Shown piece by piece: positions 18,198 to 26,666 of a DNA stretch of 64,000 nucleotides. The notes beneath the pieces were generated by a model. It was not told the DNA's origin. It worked only from the letters and a program-made list of their open reading frames with translations, and searched no databases. A program made the translations under genes and the position numbers. Each line of letters starts with the position of its first letter. The first letter of the stretch is position 1. Source of the stretch: Deferribacteraceae bacterium UBA6799 (GTDB lineage Bacteria > Chrysiogenota > Deferribacteres > Deferribacterales > Geovibrionaceae). The stretch is taken from assembly GCA_002452335.1 (NCBI GenBank), contig DKFJ01000010.1:449559-513558 (forward strand), written 5' to 3'.

Positions 18198-19517
18198 ATG
18201 GCTAAGAAAGTGTACGCGGGACTGGTCGGATACGGAACAGTCGGCAGCGGGACAGCGGAAATCCTGCTGAAGCACAAACAGGATCTTTTTGAAAAAACAG
18301 GCTTTGAGATCTGCCTTAAAACGGTGGCGGATATTAAAATAGATACGACGAAACTCGACGATATTCTTTCACTCTGTCAGAATGTTACAAAGAACGCTGA
18401 TGATATTATCAACGACCCTGAGATCGATATTGTTATTGAGCTGGTGGGCGGATATACCTTTGCCAAAGAGCTGATACTGAAGGCGCTGAAGGCAAAAAAA
18501 CACGTTGTAACAGCTAACAAAGCTCTTCTGGCTATCCACGGGGCAGAGATATATAAGGCGGCGGATGAGAACGGCGTCAGCATAGGTTTCGAAGGCGCTG
18601 TGGGCGGCGGAATACCGCTTATCGGTGTGCTCAAGGAAGATCTGGTGGGCAACAATATCAGCGAGGTCTTCGGGATCATCAACGGAACTGCCAACTACAT
18701 ACTTTCCGCTATGGAAGCAGAGGGCAAAGAGTTCTCTGAGGTTCTGAAAGCCGCTCAGGAAAAAGGATACGCGGAGGCTGATCCTACATTCGATATTGAG
18801 GGCATTGACACCGCCCATAAGATAACCATATTGGCGTCAATAGGGTTTAAGACCCTGATACCTTTTGATAAAGTGTATACCGAGGGTATATCCGATATCA
18901 AACAGGTGGATATAGAATTCGCCAAACGTCTGAACTGCAAGATAAAACTGCTGGCTATCGCCCGTAAAAGGGATGAATATATCGAGGTCAGGGTTCATCC
19001 CACAATGCTGCCGAAATCAGAGATGATGGCTCAGGTGAACGGTGTTTTCAACGCTGTTGAGTTCATCGGTGATATGGTCGATAAGACAATGTATTACGGC
19101 AGAGGCGCAGGCGGCAGACCCACTGGTTCCGCTGTTGTCAGCGACGTTGTCTCCATCGCACGCGACATAGCTATCGGCGGTGTGGGCAGAGTGCCTGTGC
19201 TCGGTTTCGCAGGCGAATACGATTATCACTATCCTATCAGAGATATAAAGGATGTTAGATCCAAGTTTTATCTGCGTTTCTCAGTTCTGGACGAACCCGG
19301 AACTCTGGCAAAAATAGCGGGTATTCTGGGTGAACACGGCATCAGCATCTCTCAGGCTATCCAGCCGGATGAAAGAGCGCCCGGCGAGGTTGTGTCTATG
19401 GTTTTCATGACACACAAGGCAGTTACAAGGGATATCATGACAGCCATCGGAGAGATAGACGGACTCGACTGCGTGAAAGACAAGACAGTCGCCATAAGAG
19501 TTAAGGAGATAGTTTAA
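18198..19517 (+). CDS. hom: Homoserine dehydrogenase
   Basis: NAD(P)H-dependent reduction of aspartate semialdehyde to homoserine. Nucleotide-binding GLVGYGTVGSGTAEIL (about residues 7-22), VVTANKALLA, and the catalytic region ILSAMEAEGKEF...GYAEADPTFDIEGIDTAHK. A C-terminal ACT domain (about 355-435; FSVLDEPGTLAKIAGILGEH) suggests feedback control by threonine. ATG at 18198 follows GGAGGTTTTA; an upstream ATG in the right arm of the inverted repeat is less likely. Shares one base with the next gene (TAATG). Confidence 0.96.
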   Translation: MAKKVYAGLVGYGTVGSGTAEILLKHKQDLFEKTGFEICLKTVADIKIDTTKLDDILSLCQNVTKNADDIINDPEIDIVIELVGGYTFAKELILKALKAKKHVVTANKALLAIHGAEIYKAADENGVSIGFEGAVGGGIPLIGVLKEDLVGNNISEVFGIINGTANYILSAMEAEGKEFSEVLKAAQEKGYAEADPTFDIEGIDTAHKITILASIGFKTLIPFDKVYTEGISDIKQVDIEFAKRLNCKIKLLAIARKRDEYIEVRVHPTMLPKSEMMAQVNGVFNAVEFIGDMVDKTMYYGRGAGGRPTGSAVVSDVVSIARDIAIGGVGRVPVLGFAGEYDYHYPIRDIKDVRSKFYLRFSVLDEPGTLAKIAGILGEHGISISQAIQPDERAPGEVVSMVFMTHKAVTRDIMTAIGEIDGLDCVKDKTVAIRVKEIV

Positions 19518-20683
19518 TGAAGTTTGTTGTTCTGCTCACCGATGGGATGAGCGATCATAAGATAGAGGCGCTGGGCGGCAAAACCGTCATGCAGTACGCC
19601 AAGAAACCGAATATGGACAAACTGCTGACAGAAGGTGTCGGAGGGTTTATAAAAACCACGCCTGAAGGCTATTATCCGGGCAGCGACATATGCAATCTGT
19701 CTGTCATGGGATACGATCCCACCATATATTACTCCGGCAGAAGCCCTCTGGAGGCAGGAAGCCAGGGTATAGAGCTGGGCAAAAGCGACATGGCGTTCCG
19801 CTGCAATCTGGTTACGCTGGACGGCGAGATAATGGATGATTTTTCTGCTCACCACATAGACGCCAAGGTTGCTCAGGCATGTATAAAAGAGCTGGACTCC
19901 ATTTTTCGTCCTGAAGGCATAGAGTTCTATCCCGGCGTGGGATACCGCAACCTGATGGTCATGCGCAATGTCGATTTTGACATGAAGACCACTCCCCCCC
20001 ACGACATCATGGGGCAGGGCTGGAAAAAATATCTGCCCACAGGCAGGGGGTCTGAGAAACTGCTGGACATCATGCAGAGAGCGAAAAGTGTTTTCGACGG
20101 CGGTAAATACGCCAGAGCTAACAGCATATGGTTCTGGGGCGAGGGTAGAAAACCCGATATGCCTCTGTTTAAAGAGCTTTACGGTCTTAACGGTTCTGTT
20201 GTCGCCGCTGTCGACCTCATCAGAGGCATCGGCAGGTTCGGCGGTCTGGATGTCATAGACGTCCCAGGCGCTACAGGATTTATCGATACAAATTTTGAGG
20301 GCAAGGCTGAATATGCGCTCAAAACACTTGAAAAAAACGACTATGTGTTTATACATGTTGAAGCCCCTGACGAAGCCGGACACATGGGCAGTGTGGAGGA
20401 GAAGGTGAAAGCTGTGGAGAATATCGACAGCCGCATGCTTCCCATACTGATGGAAGGACTTAAGAAATTCGGGGAATTCAGGATTCTGATAACACCCGAT
20501 CACCCTACACCCGTTCTGAAAAGAACACACGTTGCGGAGCCTGTCCCCGCCATTATCTACGGCACAGGGGTAAAACCGGACGGCAACACCACCTATGACG
20601 AGTTTATGAAGCCGACATTCTTCATAGAGAATGGATACAGAATAGCAGATTATTTTCTGAAAAGTGCCGTTATTAACGGCTGA
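19517..20683 (+). CDS. Archaeal-type cofactor-independent phosphoglycerate mutase family; probable homoserine kinase
   Basis: Alkaline-phosphatase-superfamily metalloenzyme of the ApgM type. Starts KFVVLLTDGMSD (metal Asp) and has the phospho-acceptor Ser in PGSDICNLSVMGYDP. Late ligands are in VEAPDEAGHMG (Asp, His) and ITPDHPTP. A subgroup of this family, found beside hom or thrC in genomes lacking classical thrB, has been proposed to act as homoserine kinase. Here it sits between hom and lysC, which supports that role over glycolysis. 388 aa. The activity is inferred from context. Confidence 0.85.
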   Translation: MKFVVLLTDGMSDHKIEALGGKTVMQYAKKPNMDKLLTEGVGGFIKTTPEGYYPGSDICNLSVMGYDPTIYYSGRSPLEAGSQGIELGKSDMAFRCNLVTLDGEIMDDFSAHHIDAKVAQACIKELDSIFRPEGIEFYPGVGYRNLMVMRNVDFDMKTTPPHDIMGQGWKKYLPTGRGSEKLLDIMQRAKSVFDGGKYARANSIWFWGEGRKPDMPLFKELYGLNGSVVAAVDLIRGIGRFGGLDVIDVPGATGFIDTNFEGKAEYALKTLEKNDYVFIHVEAPDEAGHMGSVEEKVKAVENIDSRMLPILMEGLKKFGEFRILITPDHPTPVLKRTHVAEPVPAIIYGTGVKPDGNTTYDEFMKPTFFIENGYRIADYFLKSAVING

Positions 20684-20701
20684 TTGCAGAAGGAGGACTA
20701 T

Positions 20702-21916
20702 GTGGGCATTGTAGTTATGAAGTTCGGCGGAACCAGCGTCGGTTCTATCGAACGCATCAAAAATGTCGCGAGAATTATCGCAAAGAAAAAAGACGAAGGT
20801 AATGACGTTGTTACCGTAGTCTCCGCTATGTCAGGCGAAACAGACAGGCTGATCAACCTCCTGAAAGAGATTGAGCCTAAGTTCAGCCCCCGTGAGTACG
20901 ACCAGCTTGTTTCCACGGGTGAGACGGCCAGCTCGCCTCTGGTGGCACAGACTCTGATTACAATGGGGTATGACGCGATCTCTCTGACCGGTATCCAGAT
21001 CGGCATGATAACAAACGGCGTACACTCAAACAGCCGTATCATGGACGTGAAGGCAGACAGGATCAGACAGGAACTGGCAAAAGGAAAAATATGCATCGTA
21101 GCCGGATTTCAGGGCATCGACCCTGAGACTGGCGATGTGACCACTCTGGGCAGGGGCGGTTCCGATACGTCCGCCGTGGCTGTTGCCGCCGCTCTGAAAG
21201 CGAACGTCTGCGAGATTTACACGGACGTGGACGGCGTATACACAGCAGATCCCAGAATTGTCAAACATGCTAAAAAACTAGATAAAATCTCCTATGATGA
21301 AATGCTCGAGCTGGCTTCTCTGGGCGCTAAAGTGCTCCAGTCCAGAAGTGTGGAGCTGGGTATGAATCACAATGTCGATATTATGGTACTTTCATCTCTC
21401 GAAGAAAAACCGGGAACATTAGTTACTAAGGAGGATTCAGACATGGAGCAGGTTGTAGTAACCGGCGTTGTATCAGACAAAAATCAGGCAAAGATCACTA
21501 TTACAGAAGTACCGGATAAACCCGGAATCGCTTCTACAATTTTTAATAAAATCGCTGCGAGCAACATCAATGTGGATGTTATCGTGCAGAACGTCAGCAA
21601 AGACGGCAACACAGATCTGTCCTTCACTATTCAGAAAACAGACCTGCTGAGAGCCACAGACGTTTGCAACGAAATAGCCAAAGAGATAGGTGCTAAGGGG
21701 GTTCTGGCGGATGAGAACATCGCCAAAGTATCTATTGTGGGCGTGGGTATGAGAAGCCACTCCGGCGTAGCGGCAAAAATGTTCTCACTTCTGGCTGAGA
21801 ACAACATCAACATAAAGATGATAACCACCAGCGAGATAAAAGTTTCATGCGTTGTGGAGGAGAAATTCTCCGAGCTTGCGGTCAGAATACTGCATGAGGC
21901 GTTTGTCGAGGCGTAA
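20702..21916 (+). CDS. lysC: Aspartate kinase
   Basis: First step of lysine, threonine and methionine synthesis. VVMKFGGTSVGS at the N-terminus is the substrate-binding signature, with FQGIDPETGDVTTLGRGGSD and EIYTDVDGVYTADPR in the kinase domain. Two ACT domains occupy the last 150 residues and probably bind lysine and/or threonine. The start is taken as GTG at 20702 because AAGGAGG ends five bases upstream; an in-frame TTG at 20684 lies before that ribosome site. About 404 aa. Confidence 0.95.
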   Translation: MGIVVMKFGGTSVGSIERIKNVARIIAKKKDEGNDVVTVVSAMSGETDRLINLLKEIEPKFSPREYDQLVSTGETASSPLVAQTLITMGYDAISLTGIQIGMITNGVHSNSRIMDVKADRIRQELAKGKICIVAGFQGIDPETGDVTTLGRGGSDTSAVAVAAALKANVCEIYTDVDGVYTADPRIVKHAKKLDKISYDEMLELASLGAKVLQSRSVELGMNHNVDIMVLSSLEEKPGTLVTKEDSDMEQVVVTGVVSDKNQAKITITEVPDKPGIASTIFNKIAASNINVDVIVQNVSKDGNTDLSFTIQKTDLLRATDVCNEIAKEIGAKGVLADENIAKVSIVGVGMRSHSGVAAKMFSLLAENNINIKMITTSEIKVSCVVEEKFSELAVRILHEAFVEA

Positions 21917-21938
21917 AACCTCAAATTTGGAGTAAATA

Positions 21939-23522
21939 ATGTCGAAGAAAATAGAGATATACGACACCACGCTGAGAGACGGAACTCAGTCGGAGGACGT
22001 AAATTTCACCATAGCCGATAAAGTGAAGATAGCGGAAGCCCTCTGCGATTTCGGCATCAGATATATAGAAGGCGGATGGCCCGGGTCAAACCCCAGAGAC
22101 ATCGGCTTTTTCAAAGCTGTGAAAGAATCTAGTGCTCCTGTGGACTGCATTGCGGCGTTCGGAAGCACCAGAAGGGCAAAACGCACATGCGACACAGACG
22201 AGAATATTCAGGCTCTGCTGGAAGTAGAAGTTCCCAACCTTACCATCTTCGGAAAGACCTGGGATCTGCACGTCAGAGAGGCTCTGAAGATAGAGCTCGA
22301 GCACAATCTCGAGATCATCAACGATTCTGTAGCTTATCTGAAATCTAAAGTGGACAGAGCGTTCTATGACGCTGAACACTTTTTTGACGGGTATAAGGCG
22401 AACAAAGAATACGCTCTGAAAACCCTGAAAGCGGCTATGGAAGCAAAAGCCGACTGTCTGATACTCTGCGATACCAACGGCGGAACAATGCCTCAGGAGC
22501 TCGCTGATATCATCACAGAGGTGAAGAAGGTCACAGGAGACTATCCGCTGGGCATCCACTGTCACAACGACAGCGACTGCGCCGTGGCTAACTCCGTGAT
22601 GGCTGTTATCAACGGAATAACTCAGGTTCAGGGGACTATCAACGGATACGGCGAGAGATGCGGAAACGCTAACCTCTGCTCTGTGATTCCCAACCTCCAG
22701 CTTAAATACGGGTATGAGTGCGTGCCGGCGGACAAGCTGAACAGGCTGCGCATAGTGTCCAGATATGTAAACGAGCTGGGCAACCTGAAGCACAACATCC
22801 ACCAGCCTTATGTCGGACGCGCTGCGTTCGCTCACAAGGGCGGGGTGCATGTGAGCGCTATTCTGAAAAACTCAAAAACCTATGAGCACATAGAACCCGA
22901 GCTGGTGGGCAATAAACAGAGAGTTCTGCTTTCAGATCTCTCCGGAAAGTCCAACCTTGTTTATAAGGCAAAGGATTTCGGTCTGGATATCGACAGCAAC
23001 GATCCCAAGATCAACGCCGTTATCGAAAACCTGAAAGAGCTTGAGAACAAAGGTTTTCAGTATGAGGGAGCAGAGGCTTCATTCGAGCTTCTGATGAGAA
23101 AGACAATGGGTACTTTCACCCCGTTTTTCGATTCAATCAGCTATCGTGTGCTGGATGAGAAGAACGACTGCACAGGAGGTCCCACAGCGGAAGCCACAGT
23201 CATGATCGAAGTAGGGGAAGAATACGAGCACACAGCGGCGGCGGGAAACGGTCCGGTTAACGCTCTGGACAAGGCTGTCAGAAAGGCTCTTATAAAATTC
23301 TATCCTTCACTCTCCGACATGGAGCTGGTGGACTACAAGGTGCGCATCCTGTCATCCACAGAGGGCACAGAGGCTGTGACCAGGGTTCTTATCGAGACAA
23401 AAGATAAGGAACACACATGGGGCACAGTGGGTGTCGCGGCGAATATTGTGGATGCTTCTTATCAGGCTCTGATGGACTCGATAGAATATAAGTTGATGAA
23501 AGATAAAGAGAAATCAAACTAA
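21939..23522 (+). CDS. cimA: (R)-citramalate synthase
   Basis: Condenses acetyl-CoA with pyruvate to citramalate, giving a threonine-independent route to isoleucine. IYDTTLRDGTQSEDVNFT is the DRE-TIM metallolyase signature, GIHCHNDSDCAVANS holds the metal-binding His pair, and the long 527-aa form with EGGWPGSNPRD matches CimA rather than LeuA. The C-terminal LeuA-type allosteric domain (about 390-520) suggests isoleucine feedback. It is 22 bases after lysC and followed by a strong terminator, ending this cluster. Confidence 0.93.
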   Translation: MSKKIEIYDTTLRDGTQSEDVNFTIADKVKIAEALCDFGIRYIEGGWPGSNPRDIGFFKAVKESSAPVDCIAAFGSTRRAKRTCDTDENIQALLEVEVPNLTIFGKTWDLHVREALKIELEHNLEIINDSVAYLKSKVDRAFYDAEHFFDGYKANKEYALKTLKAAMEAKADCLILCDTNGGTMPQELADIITEVKKVTGDYPLGIHCHNDSDCAVANSVMAVINGITQVQGTINGYGERCGNANLCSVIPNLQLKYGYECVPADKLNRLRIVSRYVNELGNLKHNIHQPYVGRAAFAHKGGVHVSAILKNSKTYEHIEPELVGNKQRVLLSDLSGKSNLVYKAKDFGLDIDSNDPKINAVIENLKELENKGFQYEGAEASFELLMRKTMGTFTPFFDSISYRVLDEKNDCTGGPTAEATVMIEVGEEYEHTAAAGNGPVNALDKAVRKALIKFYPSLSDMELVDYKVRILSSTEGTEAVTRVLIETKDKEHTWGTVGVAANIVDASYQALMDSIEYKLMKDKEKSN

Positions 23523-23531
23523 CTTATAAAG

Positions 23532-23560
23532 AGGCCGCTCAGATGAGCGGCCTTTGTTTT
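23532..23560 (+). terminator. Rho-independent terminator after cimA
   Basis: AGGCCGCTC (23532-23540), AGAT loop, GAGCGGCCT (23545-23553), then TTGTTTT. Perfect 9-bp GC-rich stem nine bases after the cimA stop. Confidence 0.92.
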
Positions 23561-23587
23561 AAGCGCATGTTACTAAAAATTTAACTG

Positions 23588-23615
23588 TTGAAAAAAATAC
23601 CAAAGCTATTATAAT
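23588..23615 (+). promoter_or_regulatory. Orphan promoter for a candidate small RNA
   Basis: TTGAAA at 23588-23593, 16-base spacer and a perfect TATAAT at 23610-23615. It lies between the cimA terminator and a convergent gene, so no plus-strand protein gene is served by it before the next terminator at about 23690. Confidence 0.65.
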
Positions 23616-23621
23616 TAAATT

Positions 23622-23698
23622 ACCAAACAGACTATTGCCCGGCTATTTCTATGCTTTATCCCTCCTCCCCCCTTAAAGCATGTAGCCGGGATTTTTTT
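23622..23698 (+). ncRNA. Candidate small RNA with C-rich loop, about 77 nt
   Basis: Starts seven bases after the perfect -10 and ends in a T run. CCCGGCTA (23638-23645) pairs with TAGCCGGG (23683-23690), and ATGCTTTA (23651-23658) pairs with TAAAGCAT (23674-23681), separated by a TTTCT/G internal loop. The apical loop TCCCTCCTCCCCCCT contains CCUCC, complementary to Shine-Dalgarno sequences. ATTTTTTTAT follows the stem. No ORF with a ribosome site is present. No RNA family is recognised. Function is inference: binding of ribosome sites of target mRNAs. Confidence 0.6.
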
Positions 23699-24146
23699 AT
23701 CCTTTTATCCAGCCGTTCTCTATGGAAATCTCTATTATCTGTCTGGCGCAGAAGTCCACCGTTTTATGGCATGAATTGAACTTGCCGATTCCTAAGAATT
23801 TTGAGGCATTTTTGGTAATGACCCGGCAGCAGGCGCTTTTGAATTCTTCTCTGAATCCGTCGTGCAGTTTTCTGACGGCTTTGTTCAGCTTGTCTGTTGG
23901 TTCGTCCGGCTTCAGTCTGCCTCCCATGGAGCTGAGCACGAATACCGCTCCGGAAAGAGCTCCGCATATGCAGCCTGAACCGCCTATGCCCTCGACAAAC
24001 GCTGACATGCCGCGTTTTATTTCATCTGAAAAGTTGATCTCTGTATTTTTTTCGAAAGCGAGAAGAACAGCCTCCGAGCAGGCGTAGCCCTCTTTAAAAT
24101 AACTGACAGCGTCACTGGCTGTCTTATCTGCTAATGTTTCTGACAT
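23697..24146 (-). CDS. C_GCAxxG_C_C family putative redox protein
   Basis: Small protein of the C_GCAxxG_C_C family, often found in anaerobes and near electron-transfer or membrane proteins; the biochemical role is unknown. The conserved cysteines are in EGYACSEAV (about residue 24), GGSGCICGALSGAVF (about 56-58; GCICG corresponds to the GCAxxG element), SACCRV (about 109) and NSCHKTVDFCARQIIE near the end. ATG at 24146 has GGAGA seven bases upstream. 149 aa. Transcribed divergently from the binding-protein gene and antisense-adjacent to the candidate RNA. Confidence 0.85.
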   Translation of the reverse strand: MSETLADKTASDAVSYFKEGYACSEAVLLAFEKNTEINFSDEIKRGMSAFVEGIGGSGCICGALSGAVFVLSSMGGRLKPDEPTDKLNKAVRKLHDGFREEFKSACCRVITKNASKFLGIGKFNSCHKTVDFCARQIIEISIENGWIKG

Positions 24147-24198
24147 GATTGCATCTCCAATAAACAATATAGTTCAAGTTAGAACAAATTCACCTGCG

Positions 24199-24212
24199 AA
24201 TTGTCAACAATT
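24199..24212. promoter_or_regulatory. Palindrome in the divergent promoter region
   Basis: AATTGT-CA-ACAATT, 6-base arms. It covers a minus-strand -35 (TTGACA, read from 24207-24202) and lies six bases upstream of the plus-strand -35. Operator-like by position; the regulator is unknown. Confidence 0.45.
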
Positions 24213-24217
24213 TTGTC

Positions 24218-24246
24218 TTGATACGGAAAATTTAATTGGATAGTAT
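24218..24246 (+). promoter_or_regulatory. Promoter for the orphan binding protein
   Basis: TTGATA at 24218-24223, 17-base spacer, TAGTAT at 24241-24246. Leader of about 20 bases; ATG at 24273. No convincing ribosome site is visible before that ATG. Confidence 0.6.
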
Positions 24247-24272
24247 GTTTGTATAACTAAATATGGTGCAAA

Positions 24273-25355
24273 ATGCTTAAATTTTTTATTTCGTTAAGTA
24301 TATTAACGATGTTTTCATTGGCTATGGCGGATCAAGGTACAATCATCGATGCCTGCGGCAGGGATATCGTGATTCCTGACAGTCCGAAAAAAATAATCGC
24401 TATCGGTCCCGGAGCGGCTGCCCTGACCGTATATGCCGACATGTCTAAATATCTGGTGGCAAAAGAAGCATACGGCAGCGAGAGTTCTGTGAACAGGCAA
24501 TGCTCATGCGCCTATCCGGATAACTATTCCTCCATGCCTGTGGTATATAACAACATGCCCGGAAGCATGCCTGACTATAACGCCATAATAGAGGCAAAGC
24601 CCCAGCTTGTGCTGGCATCCGGATTCAACAGACAGCAGATAGATGCTATATATCAGTCCACACGGGTTCCTGTGGCCGCTGTCAACTGCAGCGAGTCAGG
24701 ATACATGCATTATGATACTATCGTGCAGTCGCTGAGGCTGACAGGTTATCTTCTGAAAAAAGAGAAAGAGATGCAGAACACTCTGAACTTCATGGCGAAG
24801 GTCAGAAAAGAGCTCTACATGGCGACCAAAGATGTGGAGCCGGTTAAGATATTCATAGTCTCTGAAACATACGGAAACAGCAAAAACGTTTTTACATCAG
24901 AGAAATGCTACTGCTATCTGAAACTTATAAATTCATCCAACCTGACATCCGGGAAAGATTCAGAGCAGAAATATCTGAAGATAGACAGGCAGGAACTGCT
25001 GAAGATACAGCCTGATTATATTTTTATAGAATATCCTCTGCTGGACAGAATAAAATCTGATTATTCTAAAAACAAGCTGTATTACAAACAGCTTAAGGCG
25101 GTTAAAGATAACAGGGTGTTCACCATTCTGCCGTATAATCATTTCATGGCTAATATTGAGAACATGCTGATGAACGCTTATTTCATCGGAAAGACGGTAT
25201 ACAGTGAAAAATTCAAACAGATAGATATGCACAGAAAATCTGACGAGATAACAGAAGAGCTGACCGGAAACGACTATTACAGCGAGCTGGTGGCGGAAAC
25301 GTCTGTTTTTAAGAATATTATCTTTGACGAAAAAGGAATAACTGTAAAAAAATAA
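24273..25355 (+). CDS. Periplasmic binding protein, iron-siderophore/cobalamin (FecB/BtuF) type
   Basis: Signal peptide MLKFFISLSILTMFSLAMAD, then a mature domain beginning GTIIDACGRDIVIPDSPKKI, the standard start of class III metal-chelate binding proteins. KPQLVLASGF and later QPDYIFIEYPLL match the two-lobe fold. 360 aa. No permease or ATPase gene is adjacent; a complete FecCD-type system is encoded 20 kb away (45.8-48.2 kb), so this may be an orphan feeding another transporter. CSC (about residues 76-78) near NRQCSCAYPD is unusual and could bind metal. The ligand is unknown. Confidence 0.85.
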   Translation: MLKFFISLSILTMFSLAMADQGTIIDACGRDIVIPDSPKKIIAIGPGAAALTVYADMSKYLVAKEAYGSESSVNRQCSCAYPDNYSSMPVVYNNMPGSMPDYNAIIEAKPQLVLASGFNRQQIDAIYQSTRVPVAAVNCSESGYMHYDTIVQSLRLTGYLLKKEKEMQNTLNFMAKVRKELYMATKDVEPVKIFIVSETYGNSKNVFTSEKCYCYLKLINSSNLTSGKDSEQKYLKIDRQELLKIQPDYIFIEYPLLDRIKSDYSKNKLYYKQLKAVKDNRVFTILPYNHFMANIENMLMNAYFIGKTVYSEKFKQIDMHRKSDEITEELTGNDYYSELVAETSVFKNIIFDEKGITVKK

Positions 25356-25385
25356 CCGCCGGAGCTTTTTACTCCGGCGGTCTTT
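25356..25385. terminator. Bidirectional terminator between binding protein and pyrC
   Basis: CCGCCGGAG (25356-25364), CTTTTTA loop, CTCCGGCGG (25372-25380). TCTTTG follows on the plus strand, and on the minus strand the stem is followed by TTATTTTTTT. Best suited to ending the minus-strand pyr operon, but serves both. Confidence 0.88.
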
Positions 25386-25388
25386 GTA

Positions 25389-26666
25389 TTATTTAGGGAA
25401 TTCGAATACTACGTTTCCGCTCTTGATAGTGTACAGGGCGGCGCCTTTCAGCTTTTTACCCATCCAGGGAGTGTTCACTGATTTTGATCTGTTCAGCTTC
25501 TCATCGAAAACATATTCCAGCTCAGTGTCCAGAACCACGATATCCGCCAGTTTTCCCGGGGCTATCTCGCCTCTGTCGGATTTATTGATGAGTCTTGCGG
25601 GTGTGTAGGATGTCAGCCTGACGAAATCTTTCATATCTATCACGTCTTTGTCCACCAGCGCCAGAGACAGGGGGAGCAGGGTCTGTATGCCTGTTATGCC
25701 GAACGGGGCGAGGTCGAACTCCTGCGCCTTCTCATCGGGATGGTGGGGAGCGTGGTCTGTTACAATGCAGTCTATATCGCCGTTCTTAAGCCCTTCTATC
25801 ATGGCGTCCATGTCTTCCTGAGCTCGCAGGGGAGGGTTCATCTTGGCGTTGGTGTCATATGTCAGCAGCTCTTTCTCTGTCAGGGTGAAGTGGTGGGGTG
25901 TTACTTCGCATGTCACATTATATCCCATTGATTTAGCCCATTTTACCAGTTCCAGAGTTCCTTTTGAGCTGATGTGGCAGATGTGAACGTGGGCGCCTGT
26001 GAGTTTTGACATCAGGATGTCACGGGCAACCATAACCTCTTCGCATTCTGACGGAATGCCTTTCAGTCCTGTAATAGCGGCTACTTCGCCCTCGTGGATA
26101 ACTCCTGCGCCGGCGAGGCTTTTGTCCTCTGCGTGGCTGATTACCATTGCGCCGAACTGTGAGGCGTATTCGCACGCTCTTCTGAAAACCTCGGCGGTCA
26201 TGACAGGTTTGCCGTCATCAGAGAAGCCGATCGCTCCGCCGTCTGTCATGTCGCCCATCTCGGTCAGCTCTTCGCCTTCCATGCCTTTTGTCACGGCGCC
26301 GATGGGGAAGACGTCTATCAGACCGTCTTTTTTCGCCTTGTTTATCATATATTCTGTGATGACACGGTTGTCATTCACGGGTTTTGTGTTTGCCATGGGG
26401 CATGCCGCCGTAACTCCGCCGGCAACAGCCGCCTTCGCTCCGGATGTTATATCCTCTTTGTATTCCAGACCGGGATCACGGAAATGGACGTGCAGGTCGA
26501 TAAGACCGGGCACAACGTATTTTCCGCCGCAGTCTATCACTTTGTCCGCTTTTTCGTCCGCTTTGGCTGAGACAGAGGCTATTGTGTCGCCGTCTATAAG
26601 TATGTTGCCTTCCGTTATATTGTTATGGTTTACGATCTTACAGTTTTTAAGAAGCGTTTTCATCAT
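25389..26666 (-). CDS. pyrC: Dihydroorotase
   Basis: Cyclises carbamoyl aspartate to dihydroorotate. DLHVHFRDPGLEYKEDI (about residues 57-73) holds the HxH metal site, ISHAEDKSL and VHICHIS supply later His ligands, and IVTDHAPHHPDEK the final Asp. The sequence is class I type (425 aa). It overlaps pyrB by 20 bases, so the pyrR-pyrB-pyrC order is tightly coupled. It ends directly at the bidirectional terminator. Confidence 0.96.
   Translation of the reverse strand: MMKTLLKNCKIVNHNNITEGNILIDGDTIASVSAKADEKADKVIDCGGKYVVPGLIDLHVHFRDPGLEYKEDITSGAKAAVAGGVTAACPMANTKPVNDNRVITEYMINKAKKDGLIDVFPIGAVTKGMEGEELTEMGDMTDGGAIGFSDDGKPVMTAEVFRRACEYASQFGAMVISHAEDKSLAGAGVIHEGEVAAITGLKGIPSECEEVMVARDILMSKLTGAHVHICHISSKGTLELVKWAKSMGYNVTCEVTPHHFTLTEKELLTYDTNAKMNPPLRAQEDMDAMIEGLKNGDIDCIVTDHAPHHPDEKAQEFDLAPFGITGIQTLLPLSLALVDKDVIDMKDFVRLTSYTPARLINKSDRGEIAPGKLADIVVLDTELEYVFDEKLNRSKSVNTPWMGKKLKGAALYTIKSGNVVFEFPK

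Noticed and set aside
19514..20530. Long open frame on the minus strand opposite the phosphoglycerate-mutase-like gene
   Set aside because: It mirrors a real gene, has no recognisable domain and no ribosome site; similar mirror frames lie opposite ntrX (14044-15039) and pyrD-pyrK (54779-55906).
23638..23690. Hairpin as terminator for the minus-strand C_GCAxxG_C_C gene
   Set aside because: On the minus strand the stem is not followed by a U tract, so it serves the plus strand only.
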